Assembly: GCA_036272915.1 (NCBI GenBank)
Contig: DATAXV010000207.1
Location: forward strand, 1-37,013
Length of the DNA: 37,013 nt
Source of the DNA: DATAXV01 sp036272915
Lineage (GTDB): Bacteria; Chloroflexota; Dormibacteria; Dormibacterales; Dormibacteraceae
Direction of reading: 5' to 3'
The first letter of the stretch is position 1, and each line of letters starts with the position of its first letter. A model generated the notes under the pieces. The model ran no database searches. It was not told where the DNA came from and saw nothing but the letters and a program-made list of their open reading frames with translations. This document shows positions 15,974 through 24,067 of the stretch, piece by piece. The translations under genes and the position numbers were made by a program.

Positions 15974-16605
15974 GCCAGGAGACGCCGATCCGGCTCCTGA
16001 TCGTCGACGACCACCCGGTGGTGCGGGGCGGCCTGCGCGGCATCTTCGCCGGCGACGGAGGCTTCGAGGTGGTCGGCGAGGCGGGCAACGGCGTGGAGGC
16101 GGTGGCACAGGCCAGCGCGCTCGACGCGGACGTCGTCCTCATGGACCTGCGCATGCCCGAGATGGGTGGCGTCGAGGCGATCCGGAAGCTGCGCTCCGCC
16201 GCGCCCTCGGTCAACGTGCTGGTCCTGACCACCTACGACACGGACGACGACGTCCTCCCCGCGATCGAGGCGGGCGCGACCGGCTACCTCCTCAAGGACG
16301 CGCCGCGCGAGGACCTGGTCCGAGCCGTGCGCGCCGCCGCCCGGGGCGAGTCGATCCTCTCTCCGTCGGTGGCCGGCCGGGTGCTGGCCAGGGTCCGGGA
16401 GCCGGCGAGGGACAGCCTCAGCCAGCGCGAGATGGAGGTCCTGCGGCTGGTCGCCAACGGGTCCTCGACGCGGGAGGTGGCGGCGACCCTGTTCGTCAGC
16501 GAGGCCACGGTCAAGTCCCACCTGCTGCACATCTTCGAAAAGCTCGGTGTGCGCGACCGGGCGGCCGCGGTGGGGGAGGCCTACCGCCGGCACCTCCTTC
16601 CCTGA
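15970..16605 (+). CDS. LuxR/NarL-family response regulator
   Basis: A 211-residue response regulator. The receiver domain (about 6-125) has the acidic pair in IVDDHP, the phosphorylated aspartate in VLMDLRMPEMGG (D59), and the lysine in GYLLKD. A LuxR-type HTH follows (about 145-205: LSQREMEVLRLVANGSSTRE, then VAATLFVSEATVKSHLLHIF). It is coupled to the upstream kinase by a 4-nt overlap and is its cognate partner. Likely targets are the neighbouring acyltransferase and transporter genes, which is inference. Confidence 0.94.
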   Translation: MSQETPIRLLIVDDHPVVRGGLRGIFAGDGGFEVVGEAGNGVEAVAQASALDADVVLMDLRMPEMGGVEAIRKLRSAAPSVNVLVLTTYDTDDDVLPAIEAGATGYLLKDAPREDLVRAVRAAARGESILSPSVAGRVLARVREPARDSLSQREMEVLRLVANGSSTREVAATLFVSEATVKSHLLHIFEKLGVRDRAAAVGEAYRRHLLP

Positions 16606-16636
16606 TCGCGGCCGAGGCAGGCGCGTCGTTGCTCGG

Positions 16637-16695
16637 TTGACGAACGGGGGAGGCTGCCATATACTCGTCAACGAGTAATCGTGAGCGAGTATATG
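16637..16695 (+). promoter_or_regulatory. sigma-70 type promoter and large palindromic operator of the PadR gene
   Basis: TTGACG (16637-16642) and TATACT (16660-16665) are separated by 17 bp, a near-consensus promoter and the best in the window. Over and after the -10 lies CATATACTCG (16658-16667), repeated inverted as CGAGTATATG (16686-16695) with an 18-bp spacer. An inner palindrome, ACTCGT-CA-ACGAGT, occupies 16663-16676. This fits a multi-half-site operator for autorepression by the PadR protein encoded 2 bp downstream. Confidence 0.8.
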
Positions 16696-16697
16696 AG

Positions 16698-17330
16698 ATG
16701 AGCAGGCGTCGGGTCGACAACCTCCTCGGGCTGGCCGTGCTGAGCGTGCTCTTCAGCCGGCCGATGCACCCCTACGAGATCGCCCGCGAGCTCCGGGTGC
16801 GGGGCAAGGACGAGGACATGGAGATCAAGTGGGGGTCCTTCTACACGGTCGTCCGCAACCTCGAGAAGCACGGCCTGATCGAGGCGCGGGCCAGCTCTCG
16901 ACAGGGCGCGCGGCCCGAGCGGACCGTCTACGGGATCACCGGCGCCGGCCGTGAGGAGCTCGAGGACTGGACCCGGGAGCTGATCGCCGTACCCCGCCCC
17001 GAGCGCCCGAGCTTCAAGGCAGGACTCTCCGTCCTCGGCGGCCTCGGTCCGGACGAGGCCGCGACCCTCCTGGAGCGCCGCCTCCTCGCGCTCCAGACGC
17101 GCATCGCCGGCCAGCAGGCGTCGCTGGAGCGGGACCGACAGCAGGTGCCGCGCCTCTTCCTGATCGAATCGGAGTACGACCTGACCCTGCTCGAGGCCGA
17201 GGCGGCCTGGATCCGCGGACTGCTCCAAGAGCTCCGCGACGGCTCCTTCCCCGGCCTCGAGGAGTGGCGCGCATTCCTTGGTCACGCCGATGACGTCGAC
17301 GGTGCGGAGGCCGGCCGGCCCATGGCCTGA
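16698..17330 (+). CDS. PadR family transcriptional regulator
   Basis: A 210-residue PadR-type repressor. The N-terminal winged helix spans about 8-85 (LLGLAVLSVLFSRPMHPYEI, then WGSFYTVVRNLEKHGLIEAR, and the wing RTVYGITGAG), followed by a C-terminal helical dimerisation domain with LERRLLALQTRIAGQQASLE. PadR proteins usually repress their own gene and an exporter or detoxification gene. The ATG lies about 26 nt after the predicted transcription start with no clear Shine-Dalgarno. The operator arrangement upstream supports autoregulation. The next gene, a hydrolase, begins 141 bp later and could be a target. Confidence 0.9.
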   Translation: MSRRRVDNLLGLAVLSVLFSRPMHPYEIARELRVRGKDEDMEIKWGSFYTVVRNLEKHGLIEARASSRQGARPERTVYGITGAGREELEDWTRELIAVPRPERPSFKAGLSVLGGLGPDEAATLLERRLLALQTRIAGQQASLERDRQQVPRLFLIESEYDLTLLEAEAAWIRGLLQELRDGSFPGLEEWRAFLGHADDVDGAEAGRPMA

Positions 17331-17471
17331 CCGAGCAGAAGCGACGAACCCTCGACCGAACTTGCCGAGGCGAGCCGATCACGGGGCGACTGGCCGTGAG
17401 TAGAGCGACGGCCATCCCGGGCCCGGTTCCGGCTCCTCGGCGCCACCAAGGATTGATGGGAGAAGCGAACG

Positions 17472-18386
17472 ATGTCCGACCCCGGAACCGGCCAGACCAC
17501 GTCACGGGACGGAACGACCATCGGCTACCGCAGCCTGGGCGAAGGGCCGGCCCTGGTCGTCCTGCATGGCGCCGTCTCCTCCTCCCAGAACCACCTCGAG
17601 CTGGCTCGGGCGCTGGCCCCGAGCTTCACCGTCCATCTGGTCGACCGCAGGGGGCGCGGCCTGAGCGGCCCCTGCGGCGACGGATACGGCATCGAGAAGG
17701 AGGTGGAGGACCTCGACGCGGTACTCACCGCGACCGGAGCGCACGACGTACTCGGCGTCAGCTCCGGGGCGATCATCGCCCTCCACGCGGCGCCGAGGCT
17801 ACCCGCCGTCGAGCGGGTGGCCGCCTACGAGCCGCCCCTCGTGATCGAGGCGTCGACGGGCGTCCACGGCTGGACGCTGTCCTTCGTCGAGGCCGTGATG
17901 CGCCGGTACGACGAGGAGATGGCGAGGGGCGAGATCTCCGCGGCGATGGTCACCAGCATGAAGGGCACGAAGATGGGACCGCCGGTGTTCGAGGTCCTTC
18001 CCCGCTGGCTGCTCACGCGCCTGGCGACGATGGCGATGCGTGGCGAGGAGCGCCAGGCCGGCCCGGAGCGGGTGACGATGCGGATGCTGGCCCCGACGCT
18101 CCACTACGACGGGCAGATCATCCTCGAGACCGCCGGTCACGCGGATGATCTTGGGGGCATCAGCGCGGACGTCCTGCTCCTGGGCGGAAGCAAGAGTCCG
18201 GCATATCTCAGGGCGGCCCTGGACGGCCTGCAGAAGGTGCTGCCCGAGGCACGGCGCGTCGAGCTTCCCGGAATCGGCCACGCCGGCAGCTGGAATCGCG
18301 CACAGGGAGGCGAGCCCGAAGTGGTCGCCACCGAGCTGGGACGCTGGCTTGCCGCCCAGCCCGGACCGTCTCCGCTTGCCGGCTGA
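17472..18386 (+). CDS. alpha/beta-fold hydrolase
   Basis: A 304-residue alpha/beta hydrolase. An oxyanion-type LHGAVSSSQNH (about 31-41) is followed by VDRRGRGLSG, a nucleophile elbow GVSSGA (serine at about 97) and a histidine in LPGIGHAGSWN near 270. The cap region is about 120-210. The substrate is unknown. GGGAGAAG lies about 6 nt before the ATG. It follows the PadR gene on the same strand and is unrelated in detail to the hydrolase at 1662-2552. The 199 bp after it show no gene. Confidence 0.88.
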   Translation: MSDPGTGQTTSRDGTTIGYRSLGEGPALVVLHGAVSSSQNHLELARALAPSFTVHLVDRRGRGLSGPCGDGYGIEKEVEDLDAVLTATGAHDVLGVSSGAIIALHAAPRLPAVERVAAYEPPLVIEASTGVHGWTLSFVEAVMRRYDEEMARGEISAAMVTSMKGTKMGPPVFEVLPRWLLTRLATMAMRGEERQAGPERVTMRMLAPTLHYDGQIILETAGHADDLGGISADVLLLGGSKSPAYLRAALDGLQKVLPEARRVELPGIGHAGSWNRAQGGEPEVVATELGRWLAAQPGPSPLAG

Positions 18387-18585
18387 GTCCCGATCCTGGC
18401 GGATGCCCGTGCGATCAGCTGCGTCGCGGCCTCCGCCGATTCCTCCGGATGGTGGAGACCCCGTCGCGTGTCGATTTCGGCCGGTCGCGTTCGTGTAGGC
18501 GGTGAGAGGCCGGAAGGACTCCGGTCTCGATGATCGCCAGACGGCGCACCCGGGTGGCGCCGCCAAGACCGAAGGGAGTTCCGAT

Positions 18586-19176
18586 ATGGGAAAGGTCATC
18601 GTGATGAATGCGCTGACCCTGGATGGCGTCATGCAGGGACCGGGCCGCCCGGATGAGGACACGCGAGACGGGTTTGAGCACGGCGGCTGGGCGCGGCCGT
18701 ACGCCGACCAGGCCATGGTCGCCAAGATGGGCGAACGGATGGGCGGAGATCGCGCGTTCCTGTTCGGTCGGCGAAGCTACGAGGATCTGCTTCCGTCATG
18801 GAACGCGCAGGGCGGCCCGTTCAAGGACGCGCTCAACGAGAGTCGCAAGTACGTCGCCTCGAGCGATCCCGCGACGAGGCTCGACTGGCCGAACTCGACC
18901 CTTCTGCACGGCGATGTCCCGGGCGCCGTCACCGAACTCCGGCGGAGCTCAGGCACGAATCTGGTGATCCTGGGAAGCGGCGTCCTGATCGCTTCACTGA
19001 TGGCCGCAGACCTGATCGACGAGTACCTGCTGCTGATCGCTCCTCTGGTGCTGGGCGCCGGACGGCGGATGTTCGACGGCGGAACGCGAGCTCCTCTGCG
19101 CCTGGTTGAGAGCGGCACCACGAGCACGGGCGCGCTGATCGCCACCTACGAACCGGCGGGGAGCCCATCGGCCTAG
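18586..19176 (+). CDS. dihydrofolate-reductase-like (RibD C-terminal domain) protein
   Basis: A 196-residue single-domain protein of the RibD_C / DHFR-like family: GKVIVMNALTLDGVMQGPGR at the start, LFGRRSYEDLLPSW in the middle and NLVILGSGVLIASLMAADLI followed by APLVLGAGRRMF near the end. These are the usual NADPH-binding and structural landmarks of the stand-alone reductase group common in actinobacteria and Chloroflexota; substrates are mostly unknown. ATG 18586 is preceded by GGGAG at about 7 nt. The frame is open further upstream, but that part lacks coding character. Confidence 0.9.
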   Translation: MGKVIVMNALTLDGVMQGPGRPDEDTRDGFEHGGWARPYADQAMVAKMGERMGGDRAFLFGRRSYEDLLPSWNAQGGPFKDALNESRKYVASSDPATRLDWPNSTLLHGDVPGAVTELRRSSGTNLVILGSGVLIASLMAADLIDEYLLLIAPLVLGAGRRMFDGGTRAPLRLVESGTTSTGALIATYEPAGSPSA

Positions 19177-19393
19177 CCATGGCCGGAGCGCTCGGGGAGC
19201 ACGGTCTCGGTCCGCTCCCTGGATCAGCTCGGCGGCGATCGTCGCGTCAGCCGCCGGTGCCATCCTCGTCCCCTCCGTGCGTCGGATTGAGCTCGACGTT
19301 AGAGTCTCACCCCCGATCTCGTGTGCCGAGGTGGCTCTACCACTGGGCCGCCCCGCCCAGTGGCAGATCTCGTTCAGATACGGGTCGGGAGCG

Positions 19394-20008
19394 TCAGTTG
19401 CTGCACTGCTCTCCCATCGTCCAGTCCCAGACGCTCAGGACTGCCGATGGCACGCCCGCATGCCACGCGCCGCAGGCGGCCGGCTCGCTGACAAACCCGC
19501 GGAGCAACCAGCCGCCACCCTTGGGCCGGAAGAAGAACGCCCCGTTCGCTCCGTCCTGTAGGTCGGCGCTCTGAGTGACCGTGTCTCCGGACGCAGGGCG
19601 ATATCTCACGAGGGCCCAGTCGCCGCTGCCGGCGACCATCGCGCCTTCAGGCGGCTCGGACGGATCGAGTGTCAGGGCGGCCGCCGTGTAGAGCTTCTCG
19701 TGCATGCCTTCATTGCGGTCGGTGATGTAGACGCTCTCGATTGTCGAGAGGTCGCTCGCGGTGAGCGTGGCCGACGTCGTCGTCCCGGCCGCCACAGGCG
19801 ATGGGGTAGGCGTCGACGCTGTTGGCGTTGATGTCGCGGCCGGCTTCGGGCGAGGAGTCGGCGTCGTACGAGCGACCGGAAGGCCCGCTGAACATGCAGC
19901 CAGCAAGAGGACTGTCACTGGCGCTACCCCGAGGCGGACGACCGCCCAGCATGGTCCTCTCGCTCCGCTGCCCGGGATCGATCCACGAGTGCGACTCGAG
20001 CTTTCCAT
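19394..20008 (-). CDS. predicted lipoprotein of unknown function
   Basis: A 204-residue protein with a signal segment (VRLGVAPVTVLLLAACSAG). The lipobox LAAC places the acylated cysteine at residue 39. A Thr/Pro/Ala-rich linker (about 47-75) is typical of surface-tethered lipoproteins. The C-terminal domain (about 80-204) begins ATLTASDLSTIESVYITDRN and contains a WALVRYRPASGD segment and two further cysteines (AACGAWHAG and EQCSN) that may pair. I do not recognise the domain. The ATG at 20008 has AAAGG just upstream. It is a lone gene, convergent with the DHFR-like gene. Confidence 0.7.
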   Translation of the reverse strand: MESSSRTRGSIPGSGARGPCWAVVRLGVAPVTVLLLAACSAGLPVARTTPTPRPKPAATSTPTASTPTPSPVAAGTTTSATLTASDLSTIESVYITDRNEGMHEKLYTAAALTLDPSEPPEGAMVAGSGDWALVRYRPASGDTVTQSADLQDGANGAFFFRPKGGGWLLRGFVSEPAACGAWHAGVPSAVLSVWDWTMGEQCSN

Positions 20009-20272
20009 TGCCTTTGGAACGATTGACTTGGACCGATGTAACGCTGGTTTTTCCTGCGAACATACGGTCTACAGGGCACCCTTCGGCGTGTTCCGAAGTG
20101 GGGGAGGGAGTGGTATTCTCGCCTCAGGCGCGACCCAACGCCCAGCTCTGTCCCAGTCGCCCCGGCCGGGGTTCAGTGCGAAGGGGGGCATACTCCCGGG
20201 TCACATCCGCTGAGAGATCTGCCGCTGGGCGGTGCCGGGGACCGCTGACGAGCGGCGCGGAGGATTTCTCAG

Positions 20273-21148
20273 ATGCCAATCGACAAGGATCTGAAGCGCT
20301 TGGTCCGGGCTCGGATGGCCGCCAAGCACGAGAACTACACGGCTGCTCTTGCCGCCCTGGCGCCGTCTCCGCGCACCGTGGACATGCGGTCGCTGGTCGG
20401 TCAGCTGGCCGACCCCGTCTCCGCTGAGAAGGCATCCGATCAGCTCAGGTGCATGGCCCCTGAACGTCTGATCCCAGGCCTTGTCGCCGGACTCGGGAGT
20501 GGAGTCTGGAGAGTGCGCCGCAGCTGCTGCCGGCTGCTCGACGACCTCGATTTCACCCCCGAGTCGCTGGAGGCCCTGCAGCATGCTCTTGACGATCCCG
20601 ACCCACGCGTCCGTCGGTCCGCGATGCACACCCTGAGCTGCCAGCACTGCAAGCCGAACGGATGCGCCCTCGACATTCAGCCGATCTTCGAGCGGATGGC
20701 CCACGACACCAGCCGGATCGTGCGCAGCTCCGTGGTCAAGGCGCTCGGCTGGCAGCGTCACGGGCCCTGGGCAGAGCAGCTGGTGACGGACGCGGCGGCC
20801 AACGACCCAAGCACGGAGCTCCGTGAGGACGCTCAGGCGACGCTGGTGGCCTGGGCGTTCGAGCGAGCCTCCGATGCGGAGGGGCGCCTACTGCCAGAGC
20901 GGCTGCGTACCAAAACGGAGCGCCATCCATTTGAGTGGGTCGCGCTGGACGGCTCGCGCCTCGTCGCGGGCTCATGGTCGAGGGAGATCAGCCGCGACTT
21001 CCGCAACTGGCGACGCGGCGCGGATGTCACCAGGGCCTCAGGGAAGAATCTCCGATGGTTCTTCGTGCGGCCGGATTCGGAGGATGCCGCTGCAGCCGTG
21101 TTTCAGGGTGCTGCGTACGATCCGGCACTCCGGATCGGGCCAGGATGA
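20273..21148 (+). CDS. HEAT-repeat domain protein
   Basis: A 291-residue protein whose N-terminal 20 residues (DKDLKRLVRARMAAKHENYT) are a lead helix. The middle (about 45-200) consists of HEAT-like helical repeats: DPVSAEKASDQLRCMAPE, GVWRVRRSCCRLLDD, DPDPRVRRSAMHTLSCQHC, DTSRIVRSSVVKALGWQ and STELREDAQATLVAWAFERA. A Cys cluster (CQHCKPNGC) lies near 122-130. The C-terminal 80 residues are not recognised. HEAT repeats usually mediate protein binding, and no catalytic motif is visible. ATG 20273 follows GGAGGATT. It lies upstream of the antitoxin-toxin pair on the same strand with a 123-bp gap and is probably a separate unit. Confidence 0.75.
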   Translation: MPIDKDLKRLVRARMAAKHENYTAALAALAPSPRTVDMRSLVGQLADPVSAEKASDQLRCMAPERLIPGLVAGLGSGVWRVRRSCCRLLDDLDFTPESLEALQHALDDPDPRVRRSAMHTLSCQHCKPNGCALDIQPIFERMAHDTSRIVRSSVVKALGWQRHGPWAEQLVTDAAANDPSTELREDAQATLVAWAFERASDAEGRLLPERLRTKTERHPFEWVALDGSRLVAGSWSREISRDFRNWRRGADVTRASGKNLRWFFVRPDSEDAAAAVFQGAAYDPALRIGPG

Positions 21149-21271
21149 GATCGCCATCGGGTCCGACCCGGGCAGCTCCCTCAAAGGATACGTAGGCGTG
21201 TCCCAGCGGTCGGCGGGGGACCGCTGCCCTCAAGTCGAGGTCTCCCCCAAAACGGGTATAGCATCAGGTAT

Positions 21272-21730
21272 ATGACGGGGCCCAAGATCGCCGATGCCCG
21301 TAAGGCGGCCGGACTCACGCAGGCAGAGCTCGCAAAACGGGCGCGCACGTCACAGTCAGCCATCAACAGGTATGAGCACGGCCGCGTCACCCCAAGGAAG
21401 CGGACTCTCGAACGCCTGCTGGATGCCTGTCGCCGACCGTTGCGACCATCAGAGGTCCTAACGGCTCATCGGCAGGAGATTCTTTCGTTCGCTCGCCAGC
21501 ACGGCGCTTCCAAGGTGATGGTCTTCGGTTCCGTTGCTCGTGGCGAGGATGACTACGGATCGGATCTGGACCTCCTGATGGATATCCCGACGACCTACAG
21601 CCTATTCGGGCTGACGCGTTTGCAGCTCGAGCTTTCCAGTCTCCTCGGGATCCATGTGGACCTCGGTAGCGTTGACGATCTGAGGCCTCGGACGAGGGAC
21701 GAGGTCCTGCGCGACGCTCGCCCGTTGTGA
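21272..21730 (+). CDS. XRE-HTH fused to MNT nucleotidyltransferase antitoxin
   Basis: A 152-residue fusion. Residues about 5-55 form an XRE-type helix-turn-helix (ARKAAGLTQAELAKRARTSQ, then SAINRYEHGRVTP). Residues about 65-150 form a minimal nucleotidyltransferase with the intact catalytic signature GS-X10-DXD (G86 S87, D98 and D100 in VFGSVARGEDDYGSDLDLL). Such MNT proteins are antitoxins that transfer AMP to a tyrosine of the partner HEPN toxin (known for MntA-HepT). The fused HTH suggests it also represses its own operon. GGTATA occurs twice just before the ATG, and the first copy could be a -10 giving a near-leaderless mRNA. It overlaps the toxin gene as GTGA. Confidence 0.88.
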   Translation: MTGPKIADARKAAGLTQAELAKRARTSQSAINRYEHGRVTPRKRTLERLLDACRRPLRPSEVLTAHRQEILSFARQHGASKVMVFGSVARGEDDYGSDLDLLMDIPTTYSLFGLTRLQLELSSLLGIHVDLGSVDDLRPRTRDEVLRDARPL

Positions 21731-22065
21731 CACGCGCCAGGAGACGCGACGGTGATCGCGTAATCGACATTCTCGAGGCAATTGCAAGGTTCGAGAGCTG
21801 GCACCCGGATACCTCGTTTCCGAGCATGTATCAGGCGGCGATCTTTCATGAGCTGATGGTCATCGGAGAGGCCGCAAGTCGCCTCAGCGACGGCTTCAAG
21901 GCCGAGCATCCCCAGATACCGTGGCCGGTGATCATCGGTCAGCGGATTCAGCTGGCGCACCACTACTGGGACACCCAATAGGCCCGCATCGAGCGGACCA
22001 TCGCAGAGGACCTTCCTGAGCTCAAGGCAGCGCTGCAGGAGCCTTGGGGGCTTATGGTCCCGTAA
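21727..22065 (+). pseudogene. HEPN (HepT-like, DUF86) toxin gene interrupted by an amber codon
   Basis: The GTG at 21727 overlaps the antitoxin stop. The frame encodes 84 residues of a HEPN/DUF86 protein (RVIDILEAIARFE, HELMVIGEAASRLSD, and the catalytic RX4HXY motif as RIQLAHHY, R73-H78-Y80). It then meets TAG at 21979-21981, four codons after the motif tyrosine. Beyond the TAG the same frame continues with ARIERTIAEDLPELKAALQE, plainly the family's usual last helix, and ends with TAA at 22063-22065. So the ancestral gene had about 112 codons. The 84-residue product keeps the active-site motif but loses the final helix, and may be unstable or inactive. Read-through or a sequencing error are alternatives. 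Confidence 0.8.
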
Positions 22066-22366
22066 AGCGCGATTACCGTGAACATCATCTCCAACGAGCC
22101 CGACGTCCCGCTCCTCTCCCGAACCCGTGTTCGGGAGGGTCGGTTAGGGCCGCGCTCAGTCAGGGCCGGTGACGTGGACCCGAGTGCCGGGCCGGCCTGG
22201 CGGTTCCTGGTCACGGGTCCGGGGCCGTGCCATACTTCTCGCCGCACATGACCACCGGCCGCTAGGCGCGCGATGACACCGTGGGTCTCTGACCCGTCAC
22301 CGCGTGCCGCTCTCTCGCTAGGCGCGGCGCGCTCCCTCTCGTGGAGTGAAAGAGGAGTCTCCTGCC
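22066..22366. other. non-coding gap with a hairpin
   Basis: I see no gene here. CTCCCGAAC (22116-22124) and GTTCGGGAG (22129-22137) form a perfect 9-bp stem with a 4-nt loop. There is no T-tract, so a terminator role for the toxin-antitoxin transcript is possible but weak. The phrase GCTAGGCGCG occurs twice, near 22262 and 22317. Confidence 0.4.
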
Positions 22367-22441
22367 GTGTCCTTGTTCGTCCTCACCCATCACCTCGACG
22401 CTGTCGCGCTCGTCGACGCGCCGATGGCCCCCGCGTCATGA
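22367..22441 (+). CDS. possible 24-codon leader ORF before the APH-like gene
   Basis: GTG at 22367 is preceded by AGAGGAG at suitable spacing and opens MSLFVLTHHLDAVALVDAPM plus four residues. Its TGA overlaps the ATG of the kinase gene as ATGA. The kinase ATG itself has no Shine-Dalgarno, so this short frame could deliver ribosomes to it. No similarity is recognised; chance is quite possible. Confidence 0.25.
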   Translation: MSLFVLTHHLDAVALVDAPMAPAS

Positions 22442-23328
22442 GCCCGTCGGACCTTCTCGGTGCCATCGACGCTGCCATGTCAACGGCGTCCAGCCTTGGG
22501 CTGGCGGCCGAGAACGCAGTCGTGCTGAGCAACTCGACCAAGCTGACCCTTCGCCTGGCCCCTTGCGACGTGGTGGCTCGGGTCGCGCGCGCTCCGGCAG
22601 GGCTGAATCCGTTGGAGCTCACTCTGGCGCGATGCCTCGCCGAATCCGGAAGCCCTGTGGTCGTTCCTGACCCGCGGGTGGAGTCGCGGGTCTACAGACG
22701 CGGTGGTTTCCTCATCACCTTTTGGACCTATCACGCCTCCGGCACGCTTTGGGAACACTACGAGTCAGGTGCGCCGGAAACCCACCTCTCGGCCAGGTAT
22801 GCACGCGCTCTCGAGCAACTCCACACCGGAATGCGGAAGCTCGTTCTCGCAACACCACACTTCATGGACCGGGTCGACGAGGCTCAGCATATCGTCGGGC
22901 AGCACACGAATCGCACGGCCTTGCTCACCGACGCCGACCATGAGCTGGTCAGCGGTACTCTGGCCGCGCTGAGACGATCGGTGCGCGATAGCGGCGCTCG
23001 CGAGCAGCTTCTCCACGGCGAACCCCACCCGGGAAATGTGCTCGACCTGCGCGGCGGTCCTCTCTTCATCGACCTTGAGACCTGCTGCCGGGGGCCCGTC
23101 GAATTCGACCTCGCCCACGTCCCCGACGAAGTGAGCGCGCACTACGCGAATGTCGATGCAGACCTCCTCCAGGACTGCCGCGGGTTGGTACTGGCGATGG
23201 TCGCAGCGTGGCGGTGCGATCCAGGAGACCAGCTCCCGAACCGAGAGCAGGTACTAGCGGCCAACCTCCGAGGGCTGCGCCAGGGGCCGCCATGGCCGAC
23301 CCTCGACGCGCTGGGCCGAAGCGGGTGA
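22438..23328 (+). CDS. aminoglycoside-phosphotransferase-like (APH) kinase
   Basis: A 296-residue protein with the APH/choline-kinase fold. The catalytic loop HGEPHPGN (H193-N200) is the APH form of HGDxxxxN with Glu in place of Asp, followed by the metal-binding FIDLE (D212). The N-lobe shows KLTLRLAPCDVVARVARAP, a nucleotide-binding-lobe type strand pair. APH-family kinases phosphorylate antibiotics, choline, sugars or other alcohols; nothing here fixes the substrate. ATG 22438 is chosen because the upstream open frame to 22273 reads as non-coding, and because it is overlapped by a short leader frame. It is a lone gene; whether it gives resistance is unknown. Confidence 0.8.
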   Translation: MSPSDLLGAIDAAMSTASSLGLAAENAVVLSNSTKLTLRLAPCDVVARVARAPAGLNPLELTLARCLAESGSPVVVPDPRVESRVYRRGGFLITFWTYHASGTLWEHYESGAPETHLSARYARALEQLHTGMRKLVLATPHFMDRVDEAQHIVGQHTNRTALLTDADHELVSGTLAALRRSVRDSGAREQLLHGEPHPGNVLDLRGGPLFIDLETCCRGPVEFDLAHVPDEVSAHYANVDADLLQDCRGLVLAMVAAWRCDPGDQLPNREQVLAANLRGLRQGPPWPTLDALGRSG

Positions 23329-23482
23329 ACCAACCGTTTGCGGCTGGGACGTGGTCACGAGCACCGGGCCAGGTCAGGAGGCACTCCAGCACGGGATGGC
23401 TCCGGGCCCGGGCTGTCCGGGGGCGCCACCGGCACAGCCTCGCCGACCAGGTCCTCTTCGGTGAAACCGCCGCTCACAGCCT

Positions 23483-23863
23483 TCAGACGTTCAGGGCCAC
23501 GGCCTCGATGATGAGCGCTCTCAAAGCGGCCTCAGGTACCTCCTCTTCCTCACCGAAGTCGATAGCGCGGACGCTGCTGCTGTCCAGACGCGCGTTGAAG
23601 AGCTTCTGTGGGTCCTTCAGCTGAGCTCCCTTCGGGAATGTCAAGCGCACGGCCTTCTTGAGCATTTCGCCGATGCAAATGATGCCTCCGAGGGACCACA
23701 CCGGCACTCCCTCTGGCCTGGAGGGCTTCCTCCACTTCACTTCCTCGACGACGGCTGGGCCAGCGTTCAGAACGATTCCCCGTAGACGTGACAGTGTCTC
23801 GCTTCGCCAGTCACCTGATCTACTGATGATGGCGTCTATATCCCGAGAAGCACTTCTCTCCAT
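23483..23863 (-). CDS. DUF1801 domain protein
   Basis: A 126-residue protein with the DUF1801 (YdhG/YjbR-like fold) pattern: IDAIISRSGDWRSETLSRLR, VVEEVKWRKPSRPEGVPVWS, GIICIGEMLKKAVRLTFPKG, and AQLKDPQKLFNARL. The function of the family is not established; related folds bind small ligands or iron. The ATG at 23863 matches the family start, and the longer open frame above it is unlike protein. A promoter-like element (23962-23999, minus strand) lies about 100 bp upstream, shared in sequence with the one before the PCD-VOC gene. Confidence 0.85.
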   Translation of the reverse strand: MERSASRDIDAIISRSGDWRSETLSRLRGIVLNAGPAVVEEVKWRKPSRPEGVPVWSLGGIICIGEMLKKAVRLTFPKGAQLKDPQKLFNARLDSSSVRAIDFGEEEEVPEAALRALIIEAVALNV

Positions 23864-23961
23864 ATGAACCCCACTTCTGTTGCAACACCATATGCGGGTG
23901 TCTCGCTCGAAGGTCTTCGTTGCCAGCATGACGCGGCCGAAGGCGCTGTCGAGTGTCGCGA

Positions 23962-23999
23962 GGCAACCATATCCCCCGTTCCGGACAATGGCAATCCGG
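23962..23999 (-). promoter_or_regulatory. shared promoter-like element, copy 1
   Basis: On the minus strand TTGCCA (23994-23989) and TATGGT (23971-23966) are spaced by 17 bp and face the DUF1801 gene. The 38-bp block matches 28211-28248, upstream of the PCD-VOC gene, at 31 of 38 positions, including a 13-bp identical run (GGCAACCATATCC on the plus strand). It marks the left edge of a longer similar region. Confidence 0.5.
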
Positions 24000-24067
24000 C
24001 GGCACTGCGGATCAGGCACCGATCTCTTACGCGTGCCAGGACCGATACCGTCGTCAAGGACGGTCCG

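Noticed and set aside
18430..18470. CCTCCGGATGGTGGAGACCC resembling the core of the shared element at 23962 and 28211
   Set aside because: Only about 20 bp match with several differences, the conserved GGCAACCATATCC is missing, and no module follows, so chance in GC-rich DNA is enough.
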